This document shows, piece by piece, positions 53,501 through 61,149 of a stretch of 61,241 bases of DNA. The DNA comes from an uncultured Clostridia bacterium (GTDB taxonomy: Bacteria > Bacillota > Clostridia > Oscillospirales > Acutalibacteraceae), in contig CALWDJ010000012.1 in assembly GCA_944376655.1 (NCBI GenBank), positions 1 through 61,241 of the forward strand, written 5' to 3'. The notes beneath the pieces were generated by a model that did no database searches, had not been told where the DNA came from, and saw only the letters and a program-made list of their open reading frames with translations. The stretch's first letter is position 1, and every line of letters begins with the position of its first letter. Made by a program: the position numbers and the translations under genes.

Positions 53501-53685
53501 TAGCTTTCCCATGTCGGTTTAGCCGTTGCGCCTTCTTCCTCTGTCACATTGAGCGGATTTGCGTCCCATATCACATATGATACTTCCGTATTTAAAGCAA
53601 GCAGAAGTATACTTGAGACCGGAAGACTTACTGCAAGTACAGAGATTGCAAGAAAAAGGCTCAGTAACCGTTTGATTCGCAACAT
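50560..53685 (-). CDS. Secreted three-module protein with C-terminal dockerin
   Basis: 1041 residues. A signal peptide (1-about 32: MLRIKRLLSLFLAISVLAVSL) is followed by three related modules starting near 37, 379 and 717 with YVIWDANP, YVIWDANP and YVIWEADP, each about 240 residues and beta-rich; modules 1 and 2 are followed by a repeat ending in FVMP-(N/S)-xALTVTAVF-type strands. The C-terminus (about 983-1041) is a type I-like dockerin: DVNQDGAVDLKDLVRYKKYA and a diverged second half, DCDLNGSIEKAVDITALKKLL. No catalytic domain is visible; the modules may bind carbohydrate. AAAGGAATG precedes the ATG. It is the first gene of the glycoside hydrolase operon. Confidence 0.85.
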   Translation of the reverse strand: MLRIKRLLSLFLAISVLAVSLPVSSILLLALNTEVSYVIWDANPLNVTEEEGATAKPTWESYLFGTKTTGQSAVRYGGEMPYYELTFTGSGTANGALISSGFKYNWYNDKLGFTGWVSHRSVLEAIKPYLYVSYEVYVEEGTDNVSLTVQPQPKWGGDPTSDYGTFDEYENIPSGEWIERTVQVKEILHSADGDPHWSDAAVLISIDKEGVSAETPVKVSIRKLCLEIREEDREAVNSALAEVENIDKLSWFTGNYNGSSTVGDFPKQESGALDYFEGLIAYDAHSEYSPNLQTNNITDASTDENGTIKLSTYRTKAGNTVTVTAEPADGYRVKEIKAEDTVGDRTALVRTGPLTYSFVMPNSALTVTAVFESETAIEDKEYVIWDANPANLPEGSDGLAGKSGWINNKFSGNAEIKEDEDGAYYSLTVNTVGEAGMAGLFSGLIRNDGRMSGWQDDRVFVNALMQYATMSFEARRTDENSSTGEFEAGMASAWGGWDSARFGTIENGDALNTERNVWHSYSYSNLDEETTDMVSDSAGDHWSSGAFRFGAVSGDISEENPAVIDIRGMKLTLSEKDRLAFNQYLADIDYVRSGGWDWNNDFTPSLDVNGNPDYFGQLIKYDELSEYSPNLLTINDITDDENGNISISDTVLRAGETAVVTAFPKEGYRAELVTVISDEGKNILINRIEENKYSFAMPSGNVTVKAVFAEASENDNVSYVIWEADPKRFSLTDGTDASPSWTGADTLNFGSKVTGNSKVRYDEAIPYYEIEMTSAGETGGAVIDSGFVNTGHNNGDGFLGWVQSRKILEAMQGYLTVSYDIYVEDASGREVGIKIGPQPQYTNNSGYKDYGTFDTYENIPANIWISRTATVEEILHTENGDPHWACGDVIVSLTDSVVGVSSDSPITVRIRNLKLTVKEGDRAQLSSQLSAVEGIDAVNWFTLQWDGKTPFPDFPKNDDGSNNHYSALTAYDKVSAVATTFEKGDVNQDGAVDLKDLVRYKKYAADFTVKVNYSAADCDLNGSIEKAVDITALKKLLINGK

Positions 53686-53991
53686 AAAATCATTCCTTTC
53701 GACTTCATAACGCTATAATATTGAATTTGCCTTATTTCTCAGTCTAAAAGTAGAAAACAAACTTGGAATTTTTGGCAAGCTTCACCATTATATTTATTAT
53801 CGATATATTGAAGAACTATAATCAGTATACACATTTAATAAAATTTTGTCAATATTAAATTCTATTTTTTCATACTTTTTAACATCAATTTAACATCGAT
53901 TATTTTTATATAAAAAATAATTTGTGCAATTTGTCAGATAATAAAATTCAAAAAATCGGTTTTTAATCTTAACCCAAACAATCAACTACAT
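53686..53991. other. Gene-free promoter region of the GH operon
   Basis: 306 bp, strongly AT-rich. It contains the shared ATCGAT operator/promoter block (53783-53808) about 100 bp before the surface-protein gene. I see no gene or T-run hairpin for mgtC in the remainder. Confidence 0.6.
53783..53808 (-). promoter_or_regulatory. Shared operator/promoter block, copy A
   Basis: Minus strand: ATATATCGATAAT, AA, ATATAAT, G, GTG. TATAAT makes a -10 box and the ATCGAT palindrome lies in the spacer. It matches copy B at 56965-56990 in 23 of 26 positions. It is placed to drive the dockerin-protein/GH operon. Confidence 0.75.
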
Positions 53992-54663
53992 CTATTCTTC
54001 CGCCACAAATACCACTCCGTCAAGTTGTAATAGCGTTATGAGATCCGAATTATCGCGTTTGACCAACGCCAATTCTATTCCGATATGATCTGAAGCTCCG
54101 CTTTTGGGAGGTACTATGCGGTATGTAAATTCCTTTTGCAGATTGTCATGCACTTTATCAAGCAAAGCGTTTGTTTCATACATATTATCACACTCAATAT
54201 AGAACACAGCGGATAACTTCTTCCGCCTTTCGAGCTTTGAAAGCAACGCAGTTGCCGAAAGACACAATAAAGCCGCACCCACAGCACCTATATAAAATCC
54301 GTAACCTACCGCTAAGCCTATAATTCCTGTTGTCCAAATACCCGCCGCCGTAGTAAGACCTGTTATTACACTGTTGTTTTTCAAAATAATCATGCCTGCT
54401 CCGAGAAATCCAATACCCGAAACAACCTGTGCCGAGATTCTGAAAACATCTCCGGTTGCTCCGTGTATCTCATTGATGTAGAGACTCATCATAGATGTAA
54501 GTGAGGCGCCAAGGCACACTATCATATGAGTTCTCATACCTGCCGCTCTGCCGTGACGTTCCCTTTCATTTCCTATAAGGCCGCCTAAAACTACGGAAAG
54601 CAAAAGATTAAACACTACCTTTAATGCATAGTCTTCGGTAATCCCGGAAATAAAAAAATCCAT
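53992..54663 (-). CDS. MgtC/SapB-family membrane protein
   Basis: 223 residues. The N-terminal MgtC domain has about four to five helices, with the family motif LGGLIGNERERHGRAAGMRTHMIVCLGASL (about 26-55) and SGIGFLGAGMII; the C-terminal soluble ACT-like domain (about 150-223) includes FYIECDNMYETNALLDKVHDNL. MgtC proteins are linked to growth at low magnesium and to control of membrane ATPases. GAGG stands 8 bp before the ATG. It sits 100 bp behind the G1PDH-like gene; any link with glycan use is unclear. Confidence 0.92.
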   Translation of the reverse strand: MDFFISGITEDYALKVVFNLLLSVVLGGLIGNERERHGRAAGMRTHMIVCLGASLTSMMSLYINEIHGATGDVFRISAQVVSGIGFLGAGMIILKNNSVITGLTTAAGIWTTGIIGLAVGYGFYIGAVGAALLCLSATALLSKLERRKKLSAVFYIECDNMYETNALLDKVHDNLQKEFTYRIVPPKSGASDHIGIELALVKRDNSDLITLLQLDGVVFVAEE

Positions 54664-54763
54664 ATCGTTTTCCTCACTTTCATTATATTATTCTGCACTG
54701 TGTGATTTATGGTGTTTTTAATTTTACTAAAATCATTTAAACGAAAATATGATTCGATATAAA

Positions 54764-56017
54764 TTAAATTATCATATCCTTTAGTCTTAAAAGCGTTAAT
54801 CTGCGTCTCATATAAGGTGAATATTTTACGCAATTTTGAAAAAACTCAGGTTCTTTTCCAATATCTTCGACTGTAAGCTTACATTTCGCTTTATTCATGG
54901 CAGCACGGCATTCTTCGGCAGAAGGGACACTTCTTACTATTTTCCTTATTTCAGCCCAATTTTTTTCCAGATCTTCTGGTGTCACCTGATCTGTTATTGT
55001 ATCCGGAGTGTTCAAAATGCGTACATTATCAGCCATATCACCGTAAAAGGCATATACATCATCCCAGTCAACCATTTCTTTCTTTGCATGTATTGTTTTG
55101 GGGTTTGTAAGTTTTCTGTAATATTCCAGCATTTCAAGTGTGCAAACTCCTATATCCTCACCATGATAGTTCGGTATAATACCATCCTTCAGCTGAAGAC
55201 ACTCTATAAGATGAGCTATTATATGCTCACTTCCTGAAGCCGGACGTGAATTTTGCGTAAAACTCATTCCAAGACCGGTTTTTATAAGCGATGCAAAAAT
55301 TTCACCTGCCGTATCCTCATCTTCATGCGTCACTTTGTCAGCCATATTTATCAGGCGATCTACTGCATTCCTGGTCAGCAACGCCACTTTAGGGCAGTAT
55401 ATTTCTCCGGAAAGAAGAGATGATATTTTCCAATCACACAAACCGACATATTTTGCCATCATATCGCCGAACCCGGCCGATTTGAGTTCCACCGGAGATT
55501 TTGCAAGTATTCTTGTGTCTCCGATTATTACCTCCGGACTTTTAGCAGGATAGCTTTGCTTGAAGCCTTGATCAACTATCGGTGAACTATATGACGCAAA
55601 ACCGTCCATCGAAGGTGCCGTCGCAAACAGACAAAGCTTTTTGTCTTGTCTTGCACAGGCAAGGCGGCACGGATCGTGTATCGAACCAGTTCCGATTGCC
55701 AGAACAGAAATATCCCGACCCCTTATTATCTCCTCTATAAGCTCCACGTGCCGCATTTCAGCCACACGAAGGTCATCAAAAATATGATATTCCTTCCTGT
55801 AGCCGGACAAGCTTTTTTCAAAAGCTCCTGCAGCGGCCACCGTTTTCCTATCCCCCACTATGAGCAGTCTTTCGGCAAATTCGTTAGCACGGAGAATATC
55901 TCCCAGCTCTTCCGAGATACGCGAGCCTATCCTTATATCTTTTACAGCAGTCTTATGGTCCACCCCACACTCACAAACACCTGACATTTTATGTACGGTT
56001 TCCATTAAATTTTCCAT
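54764..56017 (-). CDS. sn-Glycerol-1-phosphate dehydrogenase-like (AraM/EgsA family)
   Basis: 417 residues from the ATG at 56017 (AGAGGAAG upstream). It belongs to the iron/zinc-dependent alcohol dehydrogenase superfamily, AraM branch: ISVLAIGTGSIHDPCRLACA (NAD-binding, about 110), FATAPSMDGFASYSS, KSAGFGDMMAKYVGLCDWK with the metal-binding Asp, and SGSEHIIAHLIE and NYHGEDIGV with metal-binding His. AraM of B. subtilis reduces dihydroxyacetone phosphate to glycerol 1-phosphate. Here it lies with an MBL hydrolase, PfkB kinase and zinc dehydrogenase, so a phosphosugar or polyol-phosphate step in catabolism is possible; inference. Confidence 0.85.
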   Translation of the reverse strand: MENLMETVHKMSGVCECGVDHKTAVKDIRIGSRISEELGDILRANEFAERLLIVGDRKTVAAAGAFEKSLSGYRKEYHIFDDLRVAEMRHVELIEEIIRGRDISVLAIGTGSIHDPCRLACARQDKKLCLFATAPSMDGFASYSSPIVDQGFKQSYPAKSPEVIIGDTRILAKSPVELKSAGFGDMMAKYVGLCDWKISSLLSGEIYCPKVALLTRNAVDRLINMADKVTHEDEDTAGEIFASLIKTGLGMSFTQNSRPASGSEHIIAHLIECLQLKDGIIPNYHGEDIGVCTLEMLEYYRKLTNPKTIHAKKEMVDWDDVYAFYGDMADNVRILNTPDTITDQVTPEDLEKNWAEIRKIVRSVPSAEECRAAMNKAKCKLTVEDIGKEPEFFQNCVKYSPYMRRRLTLLRLKDMII

Positions 56018-56074
56018 CTTAATACTTCCTCTGATATTGTAATTTTCAAACACATAACTGCTTTTAAAAAATAC

Positions 56075-56905
56075 TTAAATAACTATGGTTTTTCCGTCAT
56101 ATGAAACATCAAATCCGTATTCTGCTGCTTTTTCCGAAAATTCCTTATAAAGTACATTTTCAGCATTATGAGTAAAATGATTCAGGCAAAAATCAGTATT
56201 TTTATCAGCCGCGCCGCATTCCATTAGCTTCTGCCGCATAATCATACAATTTTCAAGATTCATATGAACATTATTATATATTTTCTGACATGCAAAGGTA
56301 CAGTCAAGCGAAACAAAATCAAACCGTATCTCGTTTTGCTTAATATAATCAAATGTGCTCTGATTATATATTCCAGTATCGTGAGCATAAAGAATTGACG
56401 TCTTGCCGTCACTTATAATGAAATTAAGAGGCATATCAGTGCCGTGCTCCGCCTTAACTGCTGTTACCTCATATCCGACGGCATGAAAAGGCTTGAACGG
56501 CTCAATAACATTTACCGTAAAGCCATAATGTTCAGCCTCATCGTTTATACTATTTTCTTCAAGTTCTTTCGCCGCTTCCTGTGAACAGTATATTTCAAGT
56601 TTATCGCCTTTTTTGAGGTTGGCAAAATATCTGCGCCGTAAGCTCAGATCCTGCGGATAAAAATGATCGGCATGAGTATGAGTAAAAAACAAAGCCTTTA
56701 TATCCATCATATCAATACCGTAATTTATTGAATGATACCATGTATCGGCATTCAGATCTATCATGAGCTTTCCATCAATCAACGCCTGCGATCTTGAGCG
56801 TATTTCTCTGCCGCCGCGTCTGCGCGCCTCCGCGCAGGTTTCACATTCACAAAAAAGTGCAGGTATTCCCTCTGCTGCAGCCGTTCCCAAATACTTGAAT
56901 TTCAT
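56075..56905 (-). CDS. MBL-fold metal-dependent hydrolase (PhnP-like)
   Basis: 276 residues from the ATG at 56905 (CGGTGA upstream). The N-terminus MKFKYLGTAAAEGIPALFCECETCAEARR resembles PhnP-type enzymes, including the CxCxxC segment that binds an extra zinc. The metal motif is FFTHTHADHFYPQDL (about 78-92); later ligands are YAHDTG, SLDCTF and NHFTH. PhnP cleaves cyclic phosphoribosyl phosphate; here a cyclic phosphate or other phosphodiester of the glycan pathway may be the substrate (inference). It heads a unit with the G1PDH-like gene, 57 bp apart, behind operator copy B. Confidence 0.85.
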   Translation of the reverse strand: MKFKYLGTAAAEGIPALFCECETCAEARRRGGREIRSRSQALIDGKLMIDLNADTWYHSINYGIDMMDIKALFFTHTHADHFYPQDLSLRRRYFANLKKGDKLEIYCSQEAAKELEENSINDEAEHYGFTVNVIEPFKPFHAVGYEVTAVKAEHGTDMPLNFIISDGKTSILYAHDTGIYNQSTFDYIKQNEIRFDFVSLDCTFACQKIYNNVHMNLENCMIMRQKLMECGAADKNTDFCLNHFTHNAENVLYKEFSEKAAEYGFDVSYDGKTIVI

Positions 56906-56964
56906 AATTATCACCGTTTCCTTTAATATAATAAATACTCTGATCATAATCTATATGTTTACGT

Positions 56965-56990
56965 CACAATTATATCGATTATCGATATAT
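56965..56990 (-). promoter_or_regulatory. Shared operator/promoter block, copy B
   Basis: Minus strand: ATATATCGATAAT, CG, ATATAAT, T, GTG. It is 60 bp before the MBL hydrolase ATG, in the 99-bp gap after the ROK gene, with a second ATCGAT half overlapping the -10. It matches copy A in 23 of 26 positions. Confidence 0.75.
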
Positions 56991-57004
56991 AAACTTAAAA
57001 ATAT

Positions 57005-58135
57005 TTAATAAAATTTGTCTATAACCTTATCAACTGCCATAAGAGCTGCTCCTATCGCAGTATAATTTTCGTCCTGATCAGAAAGAACGATATGTATTTC
57101 ACCGTTGATATGCTTTTTTATATTTTTTATAACTGAATCCTTATACAGATTCGCATAAGAATCCCTCATTCCGCCAAGCAAAACAAGTTCGGGATCAAAA
57201 AGATTGACACAGTTCGCCACAGCAATTCCTATACGAAATCCCAGACGATCAAATTCCGCTTTTGCCGATTCTTCGCCTTTTAAAGCAGCAACAGCCAAAT
57301 CGTCAAAACTTTCAGTTTGTGGAAAATATTTATGATATTCGTCAAATACAGTTCTTTCTGTTATTGTACGTTCAAGAATAACTCCCTCATTTGTACCATC
57401 GGGTATAATCATACGCCCGATTTCTCCTGCCCTTCCGCTGAAGCCCGTATAAATATTACCGTCTAAAATTACCGGAGCGCTTATTCCTACTTTCGGAGAA
57501 TAATATATCAAAATAGCGCTTTTTGCGGCGCGAGCAGCCGTATTTAATGAAATTTCTGCTTTAAGCGCACAAAAAGCATCATGAAAAACAAAAACAGGAA
57601 GTCGGTATCTCTCAAAAAATATTTCCGCAAGTCGTACATTTCTCCAGCCCTTTATATCGTAAATGCATACAGACTCACCGCCGGATAAATCAACGCTCCC
57701 CTGAACCGAAAAAGATATCGCTCTTATACTCCCTTGGTCATAATCTTTCATTATTGCGTCAACAGCACAGAAAAGTCGAGATATGATCGTATCCTTCTCC
57801 ATTACGGTATCCTTAAATACTCTGCGGCGAAGTACGCAACCGCATAGGTCTGTTACAATAACACGAAAATCATAGCAGTTGACATCAATCCCTATAAAAA
57901 TATTATTGTTCTGGTTAATTCCAACAGTTTCAGGACGTCTCCCAACAAAGGTATTCTGCTTACTTAAAACGCACAGAAAACCTTCATCGATAAGTTCGGC
58001 AGTAAGCATTGAAATTGTACTCCAGCTGAGTCCTGTAACTTCCTGAAGCTTACGTTTTGAAATTTGCCCGTATTCGCGTATCGCATGCAATATTTTACTG
58101 CGGTTTGTTTTTTTCAGATTTGCTTTGCTGTCCAT
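57005..58135 (-). CDS. ROK-family transcriptional regulator lacking the usual zinc motif
   Basis: 376 residues from the ATG at 58135 (GGGGGGACG upstream). The N-terminal winged helix (about 8-70; ANLKKTNRSKILHAIREYGQISKRKLQEVTGLSWSTISMLTAELIDEGF) precedes a ROK sugar-kinase-like domain (GIDVNCYDFRVIVTDLCG). The region where ROK proteins carry GH and CxCGxxGCxE reads GRAGEIGRMIIPDGTNEG with no cysteines, so it is an atypical regulator, probably sugar-sensing without kinase activity. It probably controls the flanking glycan genes. It has its own promoter. Confidence 0.87.
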   Translation of the reverse strand: MDSKANLKKTNRSKILHAIREYGQISKRKLQEVTGLSWSTISMLTAELIDEGFLCVLSKQNTFVGRRPETVGINQNNNIFIGIDVNCYDFRVIVTDLCGCVLRRRVFKDTVMEKDTIISRLFCAVDAIMKDYDQGSIRAISFSVQGSVDLSGGESVCIYDIKGWRNVRLAEIFFERYRLPVFVFHDAFCALKAEISLNTAARAAKSAILIYYSPKVGISAPVILDGNIYTGFSGRAGEIGRMIIPDGTNEGVILERTITERTVFDEYHKYFPQTESFDDLAVAALKGEESAKAEFDRLGFRIGIAVANCVNLFDPELVLLGGMRDSYANLYKDSVIKNIKKHINGEIHIVLSDQDENYTAIGAALMAVDKVIDKFY

Positions 58136-58173
58136 TTGCGTCCCCCCGTCAAACTGCAATAATACCTAAGACA

Positions 58174-58209
58174 AATATATCACATTAAAATATTTTTGTC
58201 AAGTTGACA
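58174..58209 (-). promoter_or_regulatory. Promoter of the ROK gene with a 13-bp palindrome
   Basis: Minus strand TTGACA (58197-58202), 17 bp, TATATT (58174-58179). A perfect palindrome TGTCAA-G-TTGACA at 58197-58209 contains the -35 box and may be an operator, though it is unlike the ATCGAT block. Confidence 0.7.
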
Positions 58210-58234
58210 TGGACAGAGCATACCATTTAAAGTC

Positions 58235-59257
58235 TCAATCAAAAGTCACAATATACTTTCCCATAGCTCGTGCAACATTATCTGACAAAATTCCGGGAAG
58301 TTCTTCCAGCGTTATTTTTTTATATAACATAGAACTTACATCTAATCTGCCTGATTTTATTAAATCTAAAGCCCTTCGCTGAGTATAAGGGTTTATGAAT
58401 GAGGATTTAAGGATTATTTCTTTCTTAAAAAACTCAAAAGGCTTTACTGTTATTATATCTGACGGCTTTGTGAGTCCGTACATCATAACAACGGATTTTC
58501 TGCCGGCTATTGAAATTGCCTGCTCTATAACTGCGGGCTTCCCAACACATTCAATTACTGCGGATATACGCTTTATGCCGTGTTTTTCGGCAACCTGTGC
58601 AATATCCTCCTTCGTCGGATCAACAAAAATATCTGCTCCAAGCTTTGCGCCAAGTTCTCTTTTTTCAGCCACAGGCTCACTTAGAATAATTGTTGCAGCT
58701 CCCTTCAGTCTCGCGAGCTGAACCATGATGAGCCCTATCATTCCTCCGCCCAAAACTGCTACCGTATCACCCGCTTTTATGCCACACATATCTATTCCGT
58801 GAAGACAACAGGCAACCGGCTCTGTCATGGCAGCTTTTTCATACGAAAGCTCTTCTGAAAAAGAATAAACCTGACTTTGCGGAACGCAGCAATATTCAGC
58901 AAATCCTCCGTTGACTGTTGTCCCTATACCGATAATATTTTCGCAAAAATGTCCTCTTGCAGAAAGGCAGTTTTCGCAGTGACCGCAAAGTACATTCGGA
59001 TCAACGCATACCCTGCTGCCTGTTCTGATACCAGTGACATCTTTTCCGACTGCCACAACTTCACCGGAAAACTCATGCCCCAGAACAGTACCTGCCGGCG
59101 TAGCCGCAGCGCCTTCATCACCGTCAAAAATATGAACGTCAGTTCCGCATACACCGCAGGCATGCACCTTAATTAAAACGTAATCATCTTTAATTTCCGG
59201 CATTTGAACATCTTGCAGTCTTAAATCTCTTTTGCCGAAAAAAACAAGAGCTTTCAT
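58235..59257 (-). CDS. Zinc-dependent alcohol/polyol dehydrogenase (MDR family)
   Basis: 340 residues. Catalytic zinc region ACGVCGTDVHIFDGDEGAAATPAGTVLGHEFSGEVVAVG (about 34-72), the four structural-zinc cysteines in CGHCENCLSARGHFC (about 94-108), and the NAD-binding GGGMIGLIMVQLA (about 168-180). It resembles sorbitol/threonine/xylitol dehydrogenases. The start codon overlaps the kinase stop by one base (TAATG), with GAGGTGG upstream. With the PfkB kinase it suggests oxidation of a sugar or polyol followed by phosphorylation; the substrate is unknown. Confidence 0.92.
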   Translation of the reverse strand: MKALVFFGKRDLRLQDVQMPEIKDDYVLIKVHACGVCGTDVHIFDGDEGAAATPAGTVLGHEFSGEVVAVGKDVTGIRTGSRVCVDPNVLCGHCENCLSARGHFCENIIGIGTTVNGGFAEYCCVPQSQVYSFSEELSYEKAAMTEPVACCLHGIDMCGIKAGDTVAVLGGGMIGLIMVQLARLKGAATIILSEPVAEKRELGAKLGADIFVDPTKEDIAQVAEKHGIKRISAVIECVGKPAVIEQAISIAGRKSVVMMYGLTKPSDIITVKPFEFFKKEIILKSSFINPYTQRRALDLIKSGRLDVSSMLYKKITLEELPGILSDNVARAMGKYIVTFD

Positions 59258-60198
59258 TAATCGTCCACCTCTTTCATACTTGGTATTGACCTGATGGCTC
59301 CTTTTTTGGCAGTACTCATTCCCGCCGCCTTAACAGATCGCTCGATACACCATTTAAGTTCTTCCGGAGTTAATGCTGCACATTTCTTACCTACTTTCAG
59401 AAACGAAGCTATGAAAACTCCGAAAAAAATATCTCCTGCTCCGGTAGTATCTACTGTCTTTACCCTGAAAGACGGCAGATGTCCCGAAAGGATTTCGGAA
59501 GCAAAGTACACGCCGTTTGCACCGTCGGTCACCAAGACAATTTGAGGACCCATTTGCAGGATTTTATCAGCAGCTTTTTCTGGTTGTTCTATTCCGCAAA
59601 TTATCCGAGCTTCTTCATGCGAAACCTTCAGAATCTGAACATATTTAATATACTGTCTTATCTTTTCAAATGCGGTTTGCTCATCATTCCACAGTGCTGA
59701 CCTGTAATTAGGATCAAAAGTAATAATACACCCAGCCTCGACCGCAGCTTCAAGCGCATATTTTGTAGCAGATAATGCCGGTTCATCTGTAAGTGAAAGA
59801 GAACCGAAGTGAAAAATTTTTGAATGCTTTATCAGATCTGTGTTTACTTCAGCAGCTGTCAAAAAAATATCCGCACCGAATTTCCTGCAAAAGCTGAAAG
59901 AGCGATCTCCATGCTTATCAAGTTCGACAAACGCCAGCGTAGTATTATGATATTCGTCACGTACTACTCCCTCAGTCATAACACCGTTTTGCTTTAAAAT
60001 ACTAACAAGCCATTCGCCGAGCATATCGTTTCCCACTTTAGTTATAAAAGCAGTTTTTCCTCCGAAACGGGAAACTGCAACCAGAAGGTTGGCCGGAGCT
60101 CCCCCTGCATTTTTCCAGAAGAGACAGCTATCGTCATCTCCTATGCCATACTCAGTAAAATCAATCAGATATTCCCCTATTGCCGTAACATCAATCAT
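59257..60198 (-). CDS. PfkB-family carbohydrate kinase (fructokinase-like)
   Basis: 313 residues from the ATG at 60198 (AGGATG at suitable spacing; an upstream GTG is too close to it). PfkB signature regions are AGGAPANLLVAVSRFGGKTAFITKVGND (about 30-57) and DTTGAGDIFFGVFIA (about 250-264), which includes the catalytic Asp. It phosphorylates a ketose or similar sugar in the cytoplasm. It lies 17 bp behind the PHP gene and overlaps the dehydrogenase start, so the three are one operon. Confidence 0.92.
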   Translation of the reverse strand: MIDVTAIGEYLIDFTEYGIGDDDSCLFWKNAGGAPANLLVAVSRFGGKTAFITKVGNDMLGEWLVSILKQNGVMTEGVVRDEYHNTTLAFVELDKHGDRSFSFCRKFGADIFLTAAEVNTDLIKHSKIFHFGSLSLTDEPALSATKYALEAAVEAGCIITFDPNYRSALWNDEQTAFEKIRQYIKYVQILKVSHEEARIICGIEQPEKAADKILQMGPQIVLVTDGANGVYFASEILSGHLPSFRVKTVDTTGAGDIFFGVFIASFLKVGKKCAALTPEELKWCIERSVKAAGMSTAKKGAIRSIPSMKEVDD

Positions 60199-60215
60199 GT
60201 GGTTCACATCCTTTA

Positions 60216-61037
60216 TTAAAAATTGATCTTTATCCCCTTGCGTTTTTTGTAGTAATAATATCCATTAAAACCGATTCTTTTCAGAATCTCAACAACTCTT
60301 TTAAAGCTGTTTCCAATGTTTTGCGTGATATGTGCATCGCTTCCCAAGGTGATTTTTTCCCCGCCGAGCGACCTATAAAGGCTCAAAATACGCTCATCAG
60401 GCATAAGATAACCATTTTGTCCTTTCATTCCGGAAGTATTTACTTCAAGAGCCATATCTCTTTTTATAATTTTTCGCAAAATCTCTGTGATTTCATCCGT
60501 AAATTTCATAATGTCTGCATTTCTTCCGTATTTACCGTTTATATACCGCAACGGGCATGTAAGATGAGCTGCTATGTCTAAATCAAATTTATCTACCATA
60601 CGATTTATATACAATAAGTATTCTTCTAAAAAAGCATAAATCTCCTCATCCTTGAAGTCAGGACCGAAAGGAATTCTTGAATAAGCATCATGGAATCCTT
60701 CGAACTCCACACAGTGTACAGATCCTAAAACTGCGTCATATTCGGTAAGTTCAAGCAATTCAGCTGATTTTTGCGGGTCATAGTCATATTCTGAAAGCTC
60801 TATACCGCAGAAGACGCTTAGTCTGTCACCGTATTTTTCAGCTGCTTTGCAAGTATCGCTGATTGAACTCTTTATTCTGCTGAGGGTGTCCGTTTCTGCA
60901 TAATACCACATATCAGCATGATCGGTAACTGTTACACCCGAAATTCCTTTTTTTATAGCTGTGCTGCATATCATATCTAAGGTCTGATCCGAGTCAACAG
61001 AATTGACGCTATGTATGTGACAATCATATTTCAACAC
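60216..61037 (-). CDS. PHP-domain phosphoesterase (histidinol-phosphatase-like)
   Basis: 273 residues from a GTG at 61037 with GAGGG 6 bp upstream. PHP metal motifs: CHIHSVNS (6-13), VTDHADMW, GIELSEYDYDP, GSVHCVEFEGFHDAY, LEVNTSGMKG and LGSDAHI. The family includes histidinol-phosphate phosphatase; with no his genes nearby and a kinase and dehydrogenase downstream, another sugar-phosphate substrate is plausible. It is the first gene of the three-gene PHP-PfkB-dehydrogenase unit. Confidence 0.88.
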   Translation of the reverse strand: MLKYDCHIHSVNSVDSDQTLDMICSTAIKKGISGVTVTDHADMWYYAETDTLSRIKSSISDTCKAAEKYGDRLSVFCGIELSEYDYDPQKSAELLELTEYDAVLGSVHCVEFEGFHDAYSRIPFGPDFKDEEIYAFLEEYLLYINRMVDKFDLDIAAHLTCPLRYINGKYGRNADIMKFTDEITEILRKIIKRDMALEVNTSGMKGQNGYLMPDERILSLYRSLGGEKITLGSDAHITQNIGNSFKRVVEILKRIGFNGYYYYKKRKGIKINF

Positions 61038-61149
61038 TTTTATCCCTCAAAACATATGCTTTTACTGTAAATCATTCAAAACTTTATATTCGCAAATTGC
61101 AATAGCAACCTGCAATAGTTCACAGAAAAGTAACGATTTGTAGCAGAAT

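Noticed and set aside
61051-61079. TTGAAT-17-TATGTT as promoter of the PHP gene
   Set aside because: The start of transcription would fall within the ribosome binding site, so the real promoter is probably further upstream.
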